In this document: in pieces, positions 47,001 through 54,473 of the stretch
Position numbering within the stretch: the first letter of the stretch is position 1
Layout: each line of letters begins with the position of its first letter
Source: Paracoccus seriniphilus
GTDB lineage: Bacteria; Pseudomonadota; Alphaproteobacteria; Rhodobacterales; Rhodobacteraceae
Length of the DNA: 64,000 nt
Reading direction: 5' to 3'
NCBI RefSeq assembly: GCF_028553745.1
Contig: NZ_CP067130.1
Location: forward strand, 62,001 to 126,000
The notes under the pieces: model-generated
Seen by the model: only the letters and a program-made list of their open reading frames with translations
The model's database searches: none
Told to the model about the DNA's origin: nothing
Position numbers and translations under genes: made by a program

Positions 47001-47348
47001 CCGTATCAGGAAATCGGACCAGCCGCCCCAATTGCCCGACAGGAAAGCACCCTGAAAAACGACCTCGGCCCCCTCCGCCAGCGCCGCGCGGGTCTCGGCC
47101 GCGTTCTGCGCCAGATCGTGGCGCGCGATTTCAATGACATCTTTTCCCTCGGCCTTCAGCCGTTCCAGATGCGCGGCCTCATGGGCATCGCCCTGTTTCT
47201 GCAGCAGGGCGGTGTCCTCGCTGTCCTCGCCCGGCGTCGGACCCAACCCGCGCAGGCGCAGCAGATCCAGCGAGGTCGCATGCTGACAGCCCATGAAACG
47301 CATCAGATCGGTGGCAGAGAACAGAATGGTGTTGTCGACGTCCCGCAT
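44085..47348 (-). CDS. TM0106-type RecB-like nuclease / RNase H-like / superfamily 1 helicase fusion
   Basis: From the ATG at 47348 (behind CAGGAACCC) the protein has 1087 residues; 23 more could be added upstream without support. The N-terminal third is RecB-like: FMGCQHATSLDL, then YEVADTKLKRKPHPKHVLQLVLYSDLL with the PD-(D/E)XK residues and a cysteine cluster CADCALCRWADHC that may hold an iron-sulfur site with the early cysteine. The middle has an RNase H/DnaQ-like exonuclease pattern (DIFYDIEGDP, IYHYAPYE, YNRIDCISTEELRDWL). The C-terminal third is a DNA2/UPF1-type helicase: Walker A IQGPPGTGKTF, WLFVDEAGQV, VLVGDPRQLPQ, GTVDKFQGQEAPV, LNRINVAVSRAK. It should unwind and cut nucleic acid in the cytoplasm. 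It lies by a small unknown gene and a WYL regulator. Confidence 0.87.
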   Translation of the reverse strand: MRDVDNTILFSATDLMRFMGCQHATSLDLLRLRGLGPTPGEDSEDTALLQKQGDAHEAAHLERLKAEGKDVIEIARHDLAQNAAETRAALAEGAEVVFQGAFLSGNWGGWSDFLIRVDSPSALGPFSYEVADTKLKRKPHPKHVLQLVLYSDLLAEIQGKAPEFAHVELGSGERATLRLSDYAHYARAARARLEAFVADPPQTRPVPCADCALCRWADHCSSIWEAEDSLFNVANIARGQVKKLEAAGITTMAGLAQLDHPIRGMAESTRQRLVTQARLQHARKTGDPTYELRPSQPGKGFDLLPQPQPGDIFYDIEGDPHFDGGLEYLHGLWCDGQFHAFWAHDHQAEAQALTDLFAFFRDRLAAHPDARIYHYAPYEITALKRLTTKYGIGEAYLDRLLRERRFVDLFAVVRGGLICSEANYSIKSMEAFYGRKRDGEVKTAGGSVVAYENWRETGDQHILDEIEDYNRIDCISTEELRDWLVSIRPAIPWPELAPDHAEKEAEEDTETQALQDALAASHLPEERQKMLFNLGLFHQREAKPAWWAIFDSLASDDEDLIDDLDAMGGLRATGPAQPVQRSVTRTYAFPPQETKLRRGKRASIPSPEGFDGVTIDDLDRAARTVRLKIGAKKAGLLRDRLTLHPDAPLNTRVISDALRDVIADQCGTRSYRAVDDLLSRCAPRLTTGPLQPISDPVAGTIAAVGAMDETLLPIQGPPGTGKTFVTARAILSLLRKGARVGVASNSHEAIRNVLMGCLAAAQEDDLPFALDLVHKLSAGNDGYPDDCPIRRVTDNSAASSGGHVVGGTAFFFARDENLQAFDWLFVDEAGQVGLANMAAMGRAARNIVLVGDPRQLPQVIQGAHPEPANLSCLDWMLGDHATIPADRGIFLPVSRRMHPDVCDFISDQVYDGRLTSHPDTASQQVTGTDYPASGAFWVPVPHDGNAQIAPEETAAIKAAATELLRGEWTDKDGTTRPMRQSDIIVVAPYNAQVNALREALPPDIRVGTVDKFQGQEAPVCLVSMTASSAEETSRGMEFLFSLNRINVAVSRAKGLALIFGAPRLREAKCDTVEQMRLVNTLCALPSL

Positions 47349-47480
47349 GGGTTCCTGCAATGATTTGTGGGCGCAACCGACGCAAGATGGCCCTTTCGGC
47401 GGTCGCCCCGTCTTCAATATCTGCCATGGGTGTCAGGAACTGTCGGGTATGGCAAGATATTGACCGAGGGGTGGGCCGCG

Positions 47481-47759
47481 TCAGGTCGTCTGAGGATTGT
47501 CGCCGCGCACAATCCGCAGGCTTTTGGGCGCAATCAGAGAGGGGCTCTTGCCCTTTGCACCCATTCGCAAGGAAAAGCCTTTCTCGACAAGCGCGGCAGC
47601 TTCATCCAGGGTTTGGGCATAGACAGCGTATTTGGCGTGATGCTTGGCACTGCCGTGCGCAGGATCCCCGAGCTGATATCCTTTGCTGGTCAGGACTGGC
47701 TCTTCGATAACGCCCGGTCGTGAAGAAATCCGCTCGATCCTGATCACCTTTCCATTCAT
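47481..47759 (-). CDS. Small protein of unknown function (92 residues)
   Basis: From the ATG at 47759 (preceded by AGGAAATGCG) it encodes 92 residues, MNGKVIRIERISSRPG..., with a VYAQTLDEAAALVEKGFSLRM segment and a basic C-terminus. I do not recognise the family. There is no signal peptide or membrane segment. It is upstream of the nuclease-helicase on the same strand with 132 bp between, and diverges from the WYL regulator with 140 bp between starts. Codon use matches the neighbours, so I take it as real. Confidence 0.6.
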   Translation of the reverse strand: MNGKVIRIERISSRPGVIEEPVLTSKGYQLGDPAHGSAKHHAKYAVYAQTLDEAAALVEKGFSLRMGAKGKSPSLIAPKSLRIVRGDNPQTT

Positions 47760-47899
47760 CGCATTTCCTTTCCTCTGGTTCATGCGCTTGTCGAGCCTTG
47801 GAACCCGCAACAGAAAGCACTCGTCAGAATCGGCTCGACAGGACGCGTCTGGCTTCCTAGCGTGACTGGGTGACAAATGCTGACAGGGAGGAGCGCGCT

Positions 47900-48874
47900 A
47901 TGTCTTTTTCCAAGGCCCGGGATCTGATCCGTCTTGCCCAGATGGCCGCTGTGCGGCGCAATGGGATCAGTCTTGAGGAAATATCGGCCGAGTTCGGCGT
48001 TTCCCACCGGACCGCACAGCGCATGACCGATGCTCTGGAGCTGACTTTCGGAAATGTGGCCGCCGAGGCTGGAGAGGATCGCAAGCGGCGTTGGCGGCTG
48101 GTCGATCCGGGGCTTGACCGGCTGCAACTGCGCCATGAAACCGCGCTTGAGGCATTGGAGATCGCAACCCGCAGCGCCGAGTCCGAGGGCAGGTTGCGCC
48201 ACGCGCGGGCGCTGAGCGATCTGCGCGACGGGATGCTGGCCCGTGTTCCGGCGCGTGCCCGCGTCGAGGCGGATGCCGAAGCCGTGCTGACCGCCATGGG
48301 GCAGGTCACGCGTCCGGGGCCGCGGGTCAGTCTGGCCCCTGACATTCTTGATGCCATCATCGAAGCCCTGCGCGGCCCCTTTCGTTTGCGCGTGCGCTAC
48401 AACCGTGATCCCGGATCGCGCATTCTGGAACCCCATGGGGTGCTTCTGGGGCATCGGACCTATCTGGCCGCGCGTGATCCCGCCAAGGCTGACGAGGTGC
48501 GCAACTTTCGCATCGACCTGATCCATGAGGCGGAAACACTGAATGAAAGCTTTGCGCTGAAAGACGGATTTACCATCGCCGATTATGCCGCCAATGCCTT
48601 TGGCGTCTGGCAGGACCCGCGACAATATGGCGAAGTGGTCTGGCGTTTCGCGCCCGAGGCTGCCGAACGCGCCGCCGGATTTCAATTTCATCCGAAACAG
48701 TTGCTGGAATATCAGGATGATGGCAGTCTTGTCGTGCGCTTTCACGCCGCGGGTTGGCTGGAAATGGCCTGGCACCTGTATCAATGGGGCGACAAGGTCG
48801 AGGTCATTGCGCCGCCAGCCCTGCGGGACATGGTAGACGGGTATCGTCGGTCCGATTTCGTGGCCATGCCGTGA
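47900..48874 (+). CDS. WYL-domain transcriptional regulator
   Basis: From the ATG at 47900 after AGGGAGGAGCGCGCT, the protein is 324 residues. An N-terminal winged helix (DLIRLAQMAAVRRNGISLEEISAEFGVSHRTAQRMTDAL, residues 5-45) precedes a WYL-type region (LRVRYNRDPGSRILEPHGVLLGHRTYLAARDPAKADEVRNFRIDLI) near residues 160-205 and a C-terminal WCX-like part with VWRFAPEAAERAAGFQFHPKQ and LEMAWHLYQWGDKVEV. WYL proteins often sense nucleic acids or nucleotides and regulate DNA repair or defence genes. It is divergent from the small gene and the nuclease-helicase and may control them. Confidence 0.85.
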   Translation: MSFSKARDLIRLAQMAAVRRNGISLEEISAEFGVSHRTAQRMTDALELTFGNVAAEAGEDRKRRWRLVDPGLDRLQLRHETALEALEIATRSAESEGRLRHARALSDLRDGMLARVPARARVEADAEAVLTAMGQVTRPGPRVSLAPDILDAIIEALRGPFRLRVRYNRDPGSRILEPHGVLLGHRTYLAARDPAKADEVRNFRIDLIHEAETLNESFALKDGFTIADYAANAFGVWQDPRQYGEVVWRFAPEAAERAAGFQFHPKQLLEYQDDGSLVVRFHAAGWLEMAWHLYQWGDKVEVIAPPALRDMVDGYRRSDFVAMP

Positions 48875-48906
48875 TCCCTCTGTCCAGGCAGGGTTGCGAA
48901 GCGTGA

Positions 48907-49935
48907 TTACATCCGAACCTGTGTCGTCAGCATCGGCGGCAGCATGACGCGCAGCACCGCGCCCTGTGCGGGCATGGGCACCGTGCCGCGGCTGTGAACC
49001 GACATGAAGCTTTGACAGGCGTGGCGGATATCCTCGGCCAGATCGTGATACAGCACCGCGTCCAGTTGCTCTTGCGCCAGAAGGGCGCGGTTCTCCGGGT
49101 CGAGATCATGGCCGATCATCAGCGGTCGGGGCAGATCCGCCGCGGCCAGTGCGGCCAGCAAATTGCGGTTTCCCCCGCCGATGGAATAGATCGCTGCCAC
49201 CGGATGCGCGGCCAGATCTGTGGCCAGCCGTCTGGCGAAATCGGGGCCTTCCTCGCCCTGCACCTCGACGTTGACTTCGGCGGCGGGCCATTGCTGTGCC
49301 ATGGCGGCGCGAAAGCCCTTTTCGCGGTCGGTCTCACCATGAAATGCCTCGTTGCGCTTGATCACCAGAACCCGTCGCGGCGCATCGGGCCTTGCCCATT
49401 TGCGGATCAGCCAGGCGGCGGTCTCGCCGGCGCGGAAATTGTCCAGCCCGACATAGCCCACGCGACCGGTGGCCGGCATGTCGGTGGCCAGCGTGACGAC
49501 GGGGATGCCTGCCGAGGTCAGCCGGTCCACGGCCCTGCGCAGGGGGGCGGTATCAGGGGCCATGACGATCACGCCGTCGCTTTTCAACCGCGCGGCGCGA
49601 TCAAGGGCGCTGGCCATTGCCTGTGCGGGAAAGCGCGCCCGCAGATCGCTGCGCACCCGAAAGATCGCGGTCTGGATCAGGGGCAGTTCGCGTGCCACCG
49701 CATCCTGCAAGGCGTTCAGGAAGGCAGGCGGTGCCTCGACCAGCAGATCGATCATCAGCTTGCGCCCGGCCATGGACAACTGCGCCTCTTGCGCCTCCAG
49801 CTCGCGGATCGCGGTCATCACGCGGTTCGCGGTCTGTCGCCGCACGCCGGGGCGCTGATTCATCACGCGGTCAACCGTGGCGGTGCTCAGTCCGGCCTGA
49901 CGGGCGATCTCTTTGATCGGAAAGGGATGAGGCAT
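48907..49935 (-). CDS. LacI-family transcriptional regulator (divergent from PhyH-like gene)
   Basis: The 342-residue protein begins with a LacI helix-turn-helix (IKEIARQAGLSTATVDRVMNQRPGVRRQTANRVMTAI, residues 7-43). The effector domain is of the sugar-binding Peripla_BP_4 type (VIVMAPDTAPLRRAVDRLTSAGIPVVTLATDMP, GYVGLDNFRAGETAAWLI, IYSIGGGNRNLLAAL, GHDLDPENRALL). These resemble regulators that bind polyols or pentoses. It is divergent from the dioxygenase gene with 95 bp between, and it is probably its repressor. No operator is obvious except a GC-rich imperfect palindrome around 49970. Confidence 0.85.
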   Translation of the reverse strand: MPHPFPIKEIARQAGLSTATVDRVMNQRPGVRRQTANRVMTAIRELEAQEAQLSMAGRKLMIDLLVEAPPAFLNALQDAVARELPLIQTAIFRVRSDLRARFPAQAMASALDRAARLKSDGVIVMAPDTAPLRRAVDRLTSAGIPVVTLATDMPATGRVGYVGLDNFRAGETAAWLIRKWARPDAPRRVLVIKRNEAFHGETDREKGFRAAMAQQWPAAEVNVEVQGEEGPDFARRLATDLAAHPVAAIYSIGGGNRNLLAALAAADLPRPLMIGHDLDPENRALLAQEQLDAVLYHDLAEDIRHACQSFMSVHSRGTVPMPAQGAVLRVMLPPMLTTQVRM

Positions 49936-50030
49936 TGGGCTTGATGTATTTCTGATGGATCGGACCGGCGACGGCGCCGCCGCCCGGACCTAGCATGGAA
50001 CGAGGAGAGATGAAATCAGGAGGAGAAACC

Positions 50031-51218
50031 ATGTTCGATCAGAACAAGCCGCAGGAACCGGTCTGGCTGGATGACAGCCATTGTGACATTGCCGAATTCG
50101 AACGTCATGTCTCGCAGGAAACCCGCGCCGAAGACTATCCCCATGCGGTCGAGATTGCGCGCAACATTCCCATCTATGACGGCGATGCGATGCGCCGGGC
50201 GATGGCGGATGAGCCGCAGGCCCGCGTGGTGATGGCGGAATGGAACCGCGCCTTTGCGGGCGGGCCGGGCATCATCGCCATTCGTCGCGGCTATGACGAT
50301 CCGGCGCTGGTCGATGCCGTCACCGAGGCGCTCGGCGAGATCATTGCCGACGAAGAGGCCAGCGCATCGGGGAAGGGCGACCATTTCGCTGCTGCCGGTG
50401 CCAACAGTCGGGTCTGGAATGCCCATGAAAAGCTGGCCGTGCGCGCGCCCGAACTGTTCGCGCGCTACAATGCCAATGAACTGGTGCGCCGTGTCAGTGA
50501 ATCCTGGCTGGGTTCGGGCTATCAGATCACCACTCAGGTCAATGTCGTGCGCCCCGGCGGCAAGTCGCAGACCTGCCACCGCGACTATCACATGGGCTTT
50601 CAGGATGTCGAAACGCTGAAGGGCTATCCGGCCTCGCAACATGCGCTGTCGGCCTCGCTGACCTTGCAGGGTGCCGTGGCGCACAGCGAAATGCCCCTGG
50701 AAAGCGGACCGACCAAGCTGCTGCCCTATTCGCAAAGCTATCTGCCCGGCTATATCGCCGTGCTGCTGCCGCGTTTCCGTGAATTCTTCGAAGAGCACCA
50801 TGTGCAATTGCCGCTGGAAAAAGGCGACATGCTGTTCTTCAACCCGGCCACCTTCCACGCTGCAGGCGAGAATTGCAGCAGCGACATTCACCGCTTTGCC
50901 AATCTGATGCAGATCGGGTCGGCCTATGGGCGTTCGATCGAGATCGTCGATCGCAGCCGCATCACGCTGGCGGTTTATGGTGACGTGAAACGGCTGCTGG
51001 AGGCAGGCAGCGTCACCATGCGCGAAGCTGACAATATCGTTGCCGCCATGGCCGAGGGCTATCCTTTCCCGGCCAATCTGGACATCGACTCGCCGCTGTC
51101 GGGCATGGCCCCGCCCAGCCAGCAGGATGTGGTCCGGCAGGCCCTGGCCGAAGGCTGGGACGAGGCGCGGCTGACGCAGGCGATCACCGAACAGAACGCC
51201 CGCAAGCGTTCCCACTGA
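50031..51218 (+). CDS. Phytanoyl-CoA dioxygenase (PhyH) family Fe(II)/2-oxoglutarate oxygenase
   Basis: From the ATG at 50031 (after AGGAGGAGAAACC) the protein is 395 residues. The iron ligands appear as HRD in TCHRDYHMG near residue 182 and a later histidine in NPATFHAAGENCSSDIHRFA; the arginine that binds 2-oxoglutarate is probably in DIHRF. QVNVVRPGGKSQTCHRDYH and AHSEMPLESGPTKLLPYSQS are characteristic of a PhyH subgroup often found near sugar regulators. It should hydroxylate a small organic substrate in the cytoplasm. The substrate is unknown. It stands alone with a LacI regulator on the edge of the inositol/nuclease region. Confidence 0.83.
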   Translation: MFDQNKPQEPVWLDDSHCDIAEFERHVSQETRAEDYPHAVEIARNIPIYDGDAMRRAMADEPQARVVMAEWNRAFAGGPGIIAIRRGYDDPALVDAVTEALGEIIADEEASASGKGDHFAAAGANSRVWNAHEKLAVRAPELFARYNANELVRRVSESWLGSGYQITTQVNVVRPGGKSQTCHRDYHMGFQDVETLKGYPASQHALSASLTLQGAVAHSEMPLESGPTKLLPYSQSYLPGYIAVLLPRFREFFEEHHVQLPLEKGDMLFFNPATFHAAGENCSSDIHRFANLMQIGSAYGRSIEIVDRSRITLAVYGDVKRLLEAGSVTMREADNIVAAMAEGYPFPANLDIDSPLSGMAPPSQQDVVRQALAEGWDEARLTQAITEQNARKRSH

Positions 51219-51378
51219 TCGGGCCTTGCCCCATCTCATTTACCTCTGTCCTGGTTCGGTCAGAGGTGAATTTCGCTGCCGGGAGGCTCCACCGCCTGGC
51301 AGCGATTTTCTGCGCATTGACGTGTTTCCAACCTGCCGACCGGTAGATCCCGACCATGCAGGGCTTGCGATGGCATAG

Positions 51379-51396
51379 CAGTTAGCATACTAACTG
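51379..51396. promoter_or_regulatory. MarR-type operator just upstream of marR
   Basis: CAGTTAG-CATA-CTAACTG is a perfect inverted repeat with 7-bp arms and ends 5 bp before the ATG of the MarR gene. A dimeric MarR repressor bound here would block transcription or translation start and so regulate its own operon. Confidence 0.75.
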
Positions 51397-51401
51397 TAAG
51401 T

Positions 51402-51866
51402 ATGGAAACTGAACTGCTGCTCTTGCATCCCCTGCTGCATTCCGCCGATCTGGTCGAGGAAGCCTTGCGCCGTCGTCTTGACATGATCGGTCTGCGCCCG
51501 CGTCAGGCACGTGTCATTGATGCCCTGTCGCGGATGGAGCCGGCCTCACAGGTCGCTCTGGCACGCGAATTCGCGATCACCCCTGCCAGCATGAGCACGA
51601 TGACCGCGCGTCTGATCGATGCCGGTCTGATCAGCCGCGAGGTCGATCCCTCGGAGGCGCGTAGCAATCTGTTGCGCCTCACCGACCGGGGACGTGGCCT
51701 GCTATCGGAAATTCATATTGCCTGGAGCGAGATTGACGCGATGATTTCGCAGCTTGTCGGTCCCGAAAATGCTGCCGAACTATCACGGCAGACCAAGAAT
51801 CTGCGCGAAAAACTGGGCGGCCATGTGCCCGGTCAATGCAAATCGCCCTCCGAAAGGACCCGGTGA
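51402..51866 (+). CDS. MarR-family transcriptional regulator
   Basis: The 154-residue protein has the winged helix-turn-helix of MarR: LRPRQARVIDALSRMEPASQVALAREFAITPASMSTMTARLIDAGLISREVDPSEARSNLLRLTDRGRGLL (residues 25-100), with the conserved D-x-R wing in modified form. The stop overlaps the ATG of the next gene (TGATG), so it is coupled to the secreted proteins downstream. The palindrome immediately upstream suggests autoregulation. The signal it senses may be a metal or redox compound, given the P-type ATPase and cytochrome b561 in the same cluster, but this is inference. Confidence 0.88.
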   Translation: METELLLLHPLLHSADLVEEALRRRLDMIGLRPRQARVIDALSRMEPASQVALAREFAITPASMSTMTARLIDAGLISREVDPSEARSNLLRLTDRGRGLLSEIHIAWSEIDAMISQLVGPENAAELSRQTKNLREKLGGHVPGQCKSPSERTR

Positions 51867-52642
51867 TGTCTTCATGCGTGACGTGCCTGCCCCTGGCCAC
51901 GCTTGCCGCCCTTGCGCTGGCGACGTCGGCCATGGCCCATTCCGATCACATGGGCTTTGCAGACCCCGATTTCGTCGAGGCCCCCCATATTGTCGATTGC
52001 ACGTTGGAAAATGGCGATGCGGCGCAATGTCAGGAATTCACGGTCGCCTATCAGCCCGAAGGGTTGGAGATCGGGCCGTTCTGTCCTGCAACGCTGGATG
52101 ACACCGGCGGGCTGTGGGACTGGGATGGTGAAAATGCCGGGCTATACCGGCTGGACCGCGCATTTTTCGAGATGCTGGAAGATCTGGGCTATCGCTTCTA
52201 TGACGAGGATGGCAACGTCTATTCGGTCGACATCCGCACCGAACAGCCGACGGTTGCCCATACCTGTCTGACCGCTTCGCCCGATGACAGCGTCACCATC
52301 ACCATGCGCCTGCCCATCGCGCCGGTGATGGCTGACAGTCCCAGCGATCTGGGCACTGTCGCCAAGGTAGCGGTCGCGCTGGATGGTGTGCCGATCTTTG
52401 CCGATGCGCCTTCGGTTCTGGACCGCGATCACCTGCCCGCACTGGATGACTGTGGCGGGCATATCGATCCCGGCGGCATGCCCCCGGGTTTTGACGAAGC
52501 AGCCGCCCGATTGGGTGTCACCGCTGATGCGCTGATGCAGACCCTGGAGGCCGCCGGCGGGCCGGGTGCCGATCTGGCCGAGACGCTTGATCTGGACGAG
52601 GCGGCTCTTCGCGCTGCATTGCCCGCGCCGCCCAGCCCGTAA
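51866..52642 (+). CDS. Secreted protein related to YHYH-domain proteins, lacking the YHYH motif
   Basis: From the ATG at 51866 (coupled to marR) it is 258 residues with a signal peptide (LATLAALALATSAMA, cut near residue 23). The mature part matches the paralogue encoded next: CTLENGDAAQCQEFTVAY, GPFCPATLDDTGGLWDW, DEDGNVYSVD, VALDGVPIFADAPS, and DDCGGHIDPGG. Where the paralogue has paired YHYH motifs this one has GGMPPGFDEAAARLG and an extra alpha-helical tail. Cysteines are in equivalent places, suggesting disulfides in the periplasm. The function is unknown. The start of the protein (AHSDHMGFADPDF) is histidine/aspartate-rich and could bind a metal. Confidence 0.75.
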   Translation: MSSCVTCLPLATLAALALATSAMAHSDHMGFADPDFVEAPHIVDCTLENGDAAQCQEFTVAYQPEGLEIGPFCPATLDDTGGLWDWDGENAGLYRLDRAFFEMLEDLGYRFYDEDGNVYSVDIRTEQPTVAHTCLTASPDDSVTITMRLPIAPVMADSPSDLGTVAKVAVALDGVPIFADAPSVLDRDHLPALDDCGGHIDPGGMPPGFDEAAARLGVTADALMQTLEAAGGPGADLAETLDLDEAALRAALPAPPSP

Positions 52643-52682
52643 CCCGAACATCCCAGGACAGTTGATCGAAATGGAGTTCCCC

Positions 52683-53687
52683 GTGACACGCATGATCCTT
52701 CCTTCCCTGCTCTTGGCAGGCAGCGCCGGCATGGCCTCGGCCCATGCGGGGGCCCATGACGACGACGCGCTGGCCCGCGTTGCAGCCTTTTTCGAAACGG
52801 CGAATGTTGTCGCCGGCCCCGAACTGGTCGATTGCACCTTGTCGGGCGGTGCCGAGACGCGCTGTTTCAGGATCACCGTCACACCAGACCCGCAGGATTA
52901 TACCCCCGGCCCATGGTGCCCCAGCAATATCGCAGATGGGGCCGATGCCGGCGGAATCTGGCTGGAGGATGGCAAGGTTCTTGATGTCGACGGCGATTTC
53001 ATCGCCAATCTTGCCGAATTCTATGGCGATGCGAACTGGCAGTTGTTCGACCCCGAGACCGGCGACATCCGCTATACGGGCACGCTGGAGGCTTGCGAGG
53101 CAGCGGCGCGCCCCGATGTGGATCCGGCCTATCATAACTATTGCGTTCAATGCCTGCCGGAATATCTGCCCGAGGATGCTTCGGTCACCTATGTCATCCC
53201 GGTCGAGCCGGTGGAATCGAACAGACCGATGCCCACCAATCAGACCGGTTCCGGCATTGCCTATAACGGCGTCCGCCTGGATGGGCCGGCGCCTCTGGAT
53301 GCGATCCTTTCGGCCCATACGGTTGCGCCCTTCGACGATTGCGGCGGCCATGTGAACCCGCATGTCGGCTATCACTATCACGCGGTGACCGATTGTCTGG
53401 ATCATGCACCGGGCACGACGGCAGCCGCGCTTGGGACCGGCCACGGGTCGCAGATCGGCATAGCCATGGACGGCCATCCCATCTTTCAGCATCTGCTTGG
53501 CGATGGCTCTGGGCCAGAAGACCTTGATGCCTGCAATGGGCATCTGGCATCGGACGGCAGCTATCATTATCACGCGGGTGCGGCGGGTTCGAACGCCATC
53601 CTCGGCTGTCTCGTGGCTCAGGCCGGCTGCACGCTGGAGGATCCCGACGGCAGTTGTGATGCTTCGCAGCGCAGGCCGCATCCCTGA
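52683..53687 (+). CDS. Secreted YHYH-domain protein
   Basis: A GTG at 52683 preceded by GGAG gives 334 residues with a signal peptide (MILPSLLLAGSAGMASA). An in-frame ATG at 52671 is an alternative. Two YHYH signatures are seen, VGYHYHAVTDC and GSYHYHAGAAGS, separated by IGIAMDGHPIFQH and ACNGHL, the hallmark order of the YHYH family. About ten cysteines suggest disulfides. The N-terminal AHAGAHDDD is histidine-rich. The biochemical role of YHYH proteins is not settled; metal binding is plausible. It is followed by a cytochrome b561 gene after 38 bp. Confidence 0.82.
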   Translation: MTRMILPSLLLAGSAGMASAHAGAHDDDALARVAAFFETANVVAGPELVDCTLSGGAETRCFRITVTPDPQDYTPGPWCPSNIADGADAGGIWLEDGKVLDVDGDFIANLAEFYGDANWQLFDPETGDIRYTGTLEACEAAARPDVDPAYHNYCVQCLPEYLPEDASVTYVIPVEPVESNRPMPTNQTGSGIAYNGVRLDGPAPLDAILSAHTVAPFDDCGGHVNPHVGYHYHAVTDCLDHAPGTTAAALGTGHGSQIGIAMDGHPIFQHLLGDGSGPEDLDACNGHLASDGSYHYHAGAAGSNAILGCLVAQAGCTLEDPDGSCDASQRRPHP

Positions 53688-53725
53688 ACGCATCATTTCA
53701 AGTCAGGACATACACGGAGATCCTC

Positions 53726-54262
53726 ATGACACAACTTACGGACCGGCCCGACCGGTACGGGCTTGTCAGCCGGGTGCTGCACTGGGGCATGGCCGCCATG
53801 TTTGCCGCACAGTTCCTTTCGGCATGGGCGCATTGGGCGCTGCCGCGCGAAGACGCCTTGCGCGGCATCCTGTGGAGCTGGCATTTCGACCTTGGAATGA
53901 CGCTGTTCATTCTGGTTTTGCTGCGCGGAGCCTGGGGACTGGCCAATCTGGCGCGGCGCCCCTCTCATTCGGGGCTGATGGGTCAGGCCACCGCGATCGG
54001 CCATCTGGCCATCTATGCGCTGATGGTGATCGTTCCTCTGGTGCGGATCGTGGCAGGTGCCGGGGGCGAGCACGGGCTGCACTATCTGGGACTGCAGATC
54101 TTTCCCGCCCGTGAAACGCCCATTGCCTGGACGCAGGCCGTCGCCGAATGGCATGGGGAAATGGGCTGGATCCTTGCGGTGCTGGTCTTGGGACATATCG
54201 CCGTGGCGGTCCTCTGGCACCGGGTAGTCCGGCACGATGATGTCCTGAGCCGCATGGCCTGA
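53726..54262 (+). CDS. Cytochrome b561
   Basis: The 178-residue protein has four membrane segments and the haem-binding histidines typical of bacterial cytochrome b561: RVLHWGMAAMF at the first segment, WHFDLGMTLF at the second, and EWHGEMGWILAVLVLGHIAVAVLWH in the last two. It passes electrons across or within the inner membrane. In this cluster it may serve the secreted YHYH proteins or deal with redox stress linked to the metal handled by the P-type ATPase. Confidence 0.86.
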   Translation: MTQLTDRPDRYGLVSRVLHWGMAAMFAAQFLSAWAHWALPREDALRGILWSWHFDLGMTLFILVLLRGAWGLANLARRPSHSGLMGQATAIGHLAIYALMVIVPLVRIVAGAGGEHGLHYLGLQIFPARETPIAWTQAVAEWHGEMGWILAVLVLGHIAVAVLWHRVVRHDDVLSRMA

Positions 54263-54473
54263 CAACACGACCGCTTCTCTGGCGGGGGCCGGACAATATC
54301 TGGCCCCGCCCTGATCCGGCATAGTTCGGCTTGCGCCCATGCCACAGGCACAAGACCCTCGACGCATTCATTTTCCTGCGCGAAGATGAAGCCACGGTCC
54401 GAAACGCGGGGATGGGCCCGCGATTGTGCAATACTGCGGAAATGACCGGCCTGCCGCAGATGAAGTGAACCTC

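Noticed and set aside
44046..47363. Two long plus-strand frames (464 and 584 codons) opposite the nuclease-helicase gene.
   Set aside because: They are mirror images of a high-GC coding region; all domain motifs are on the minus strand and no ribosome site or motif supports the plus strand.
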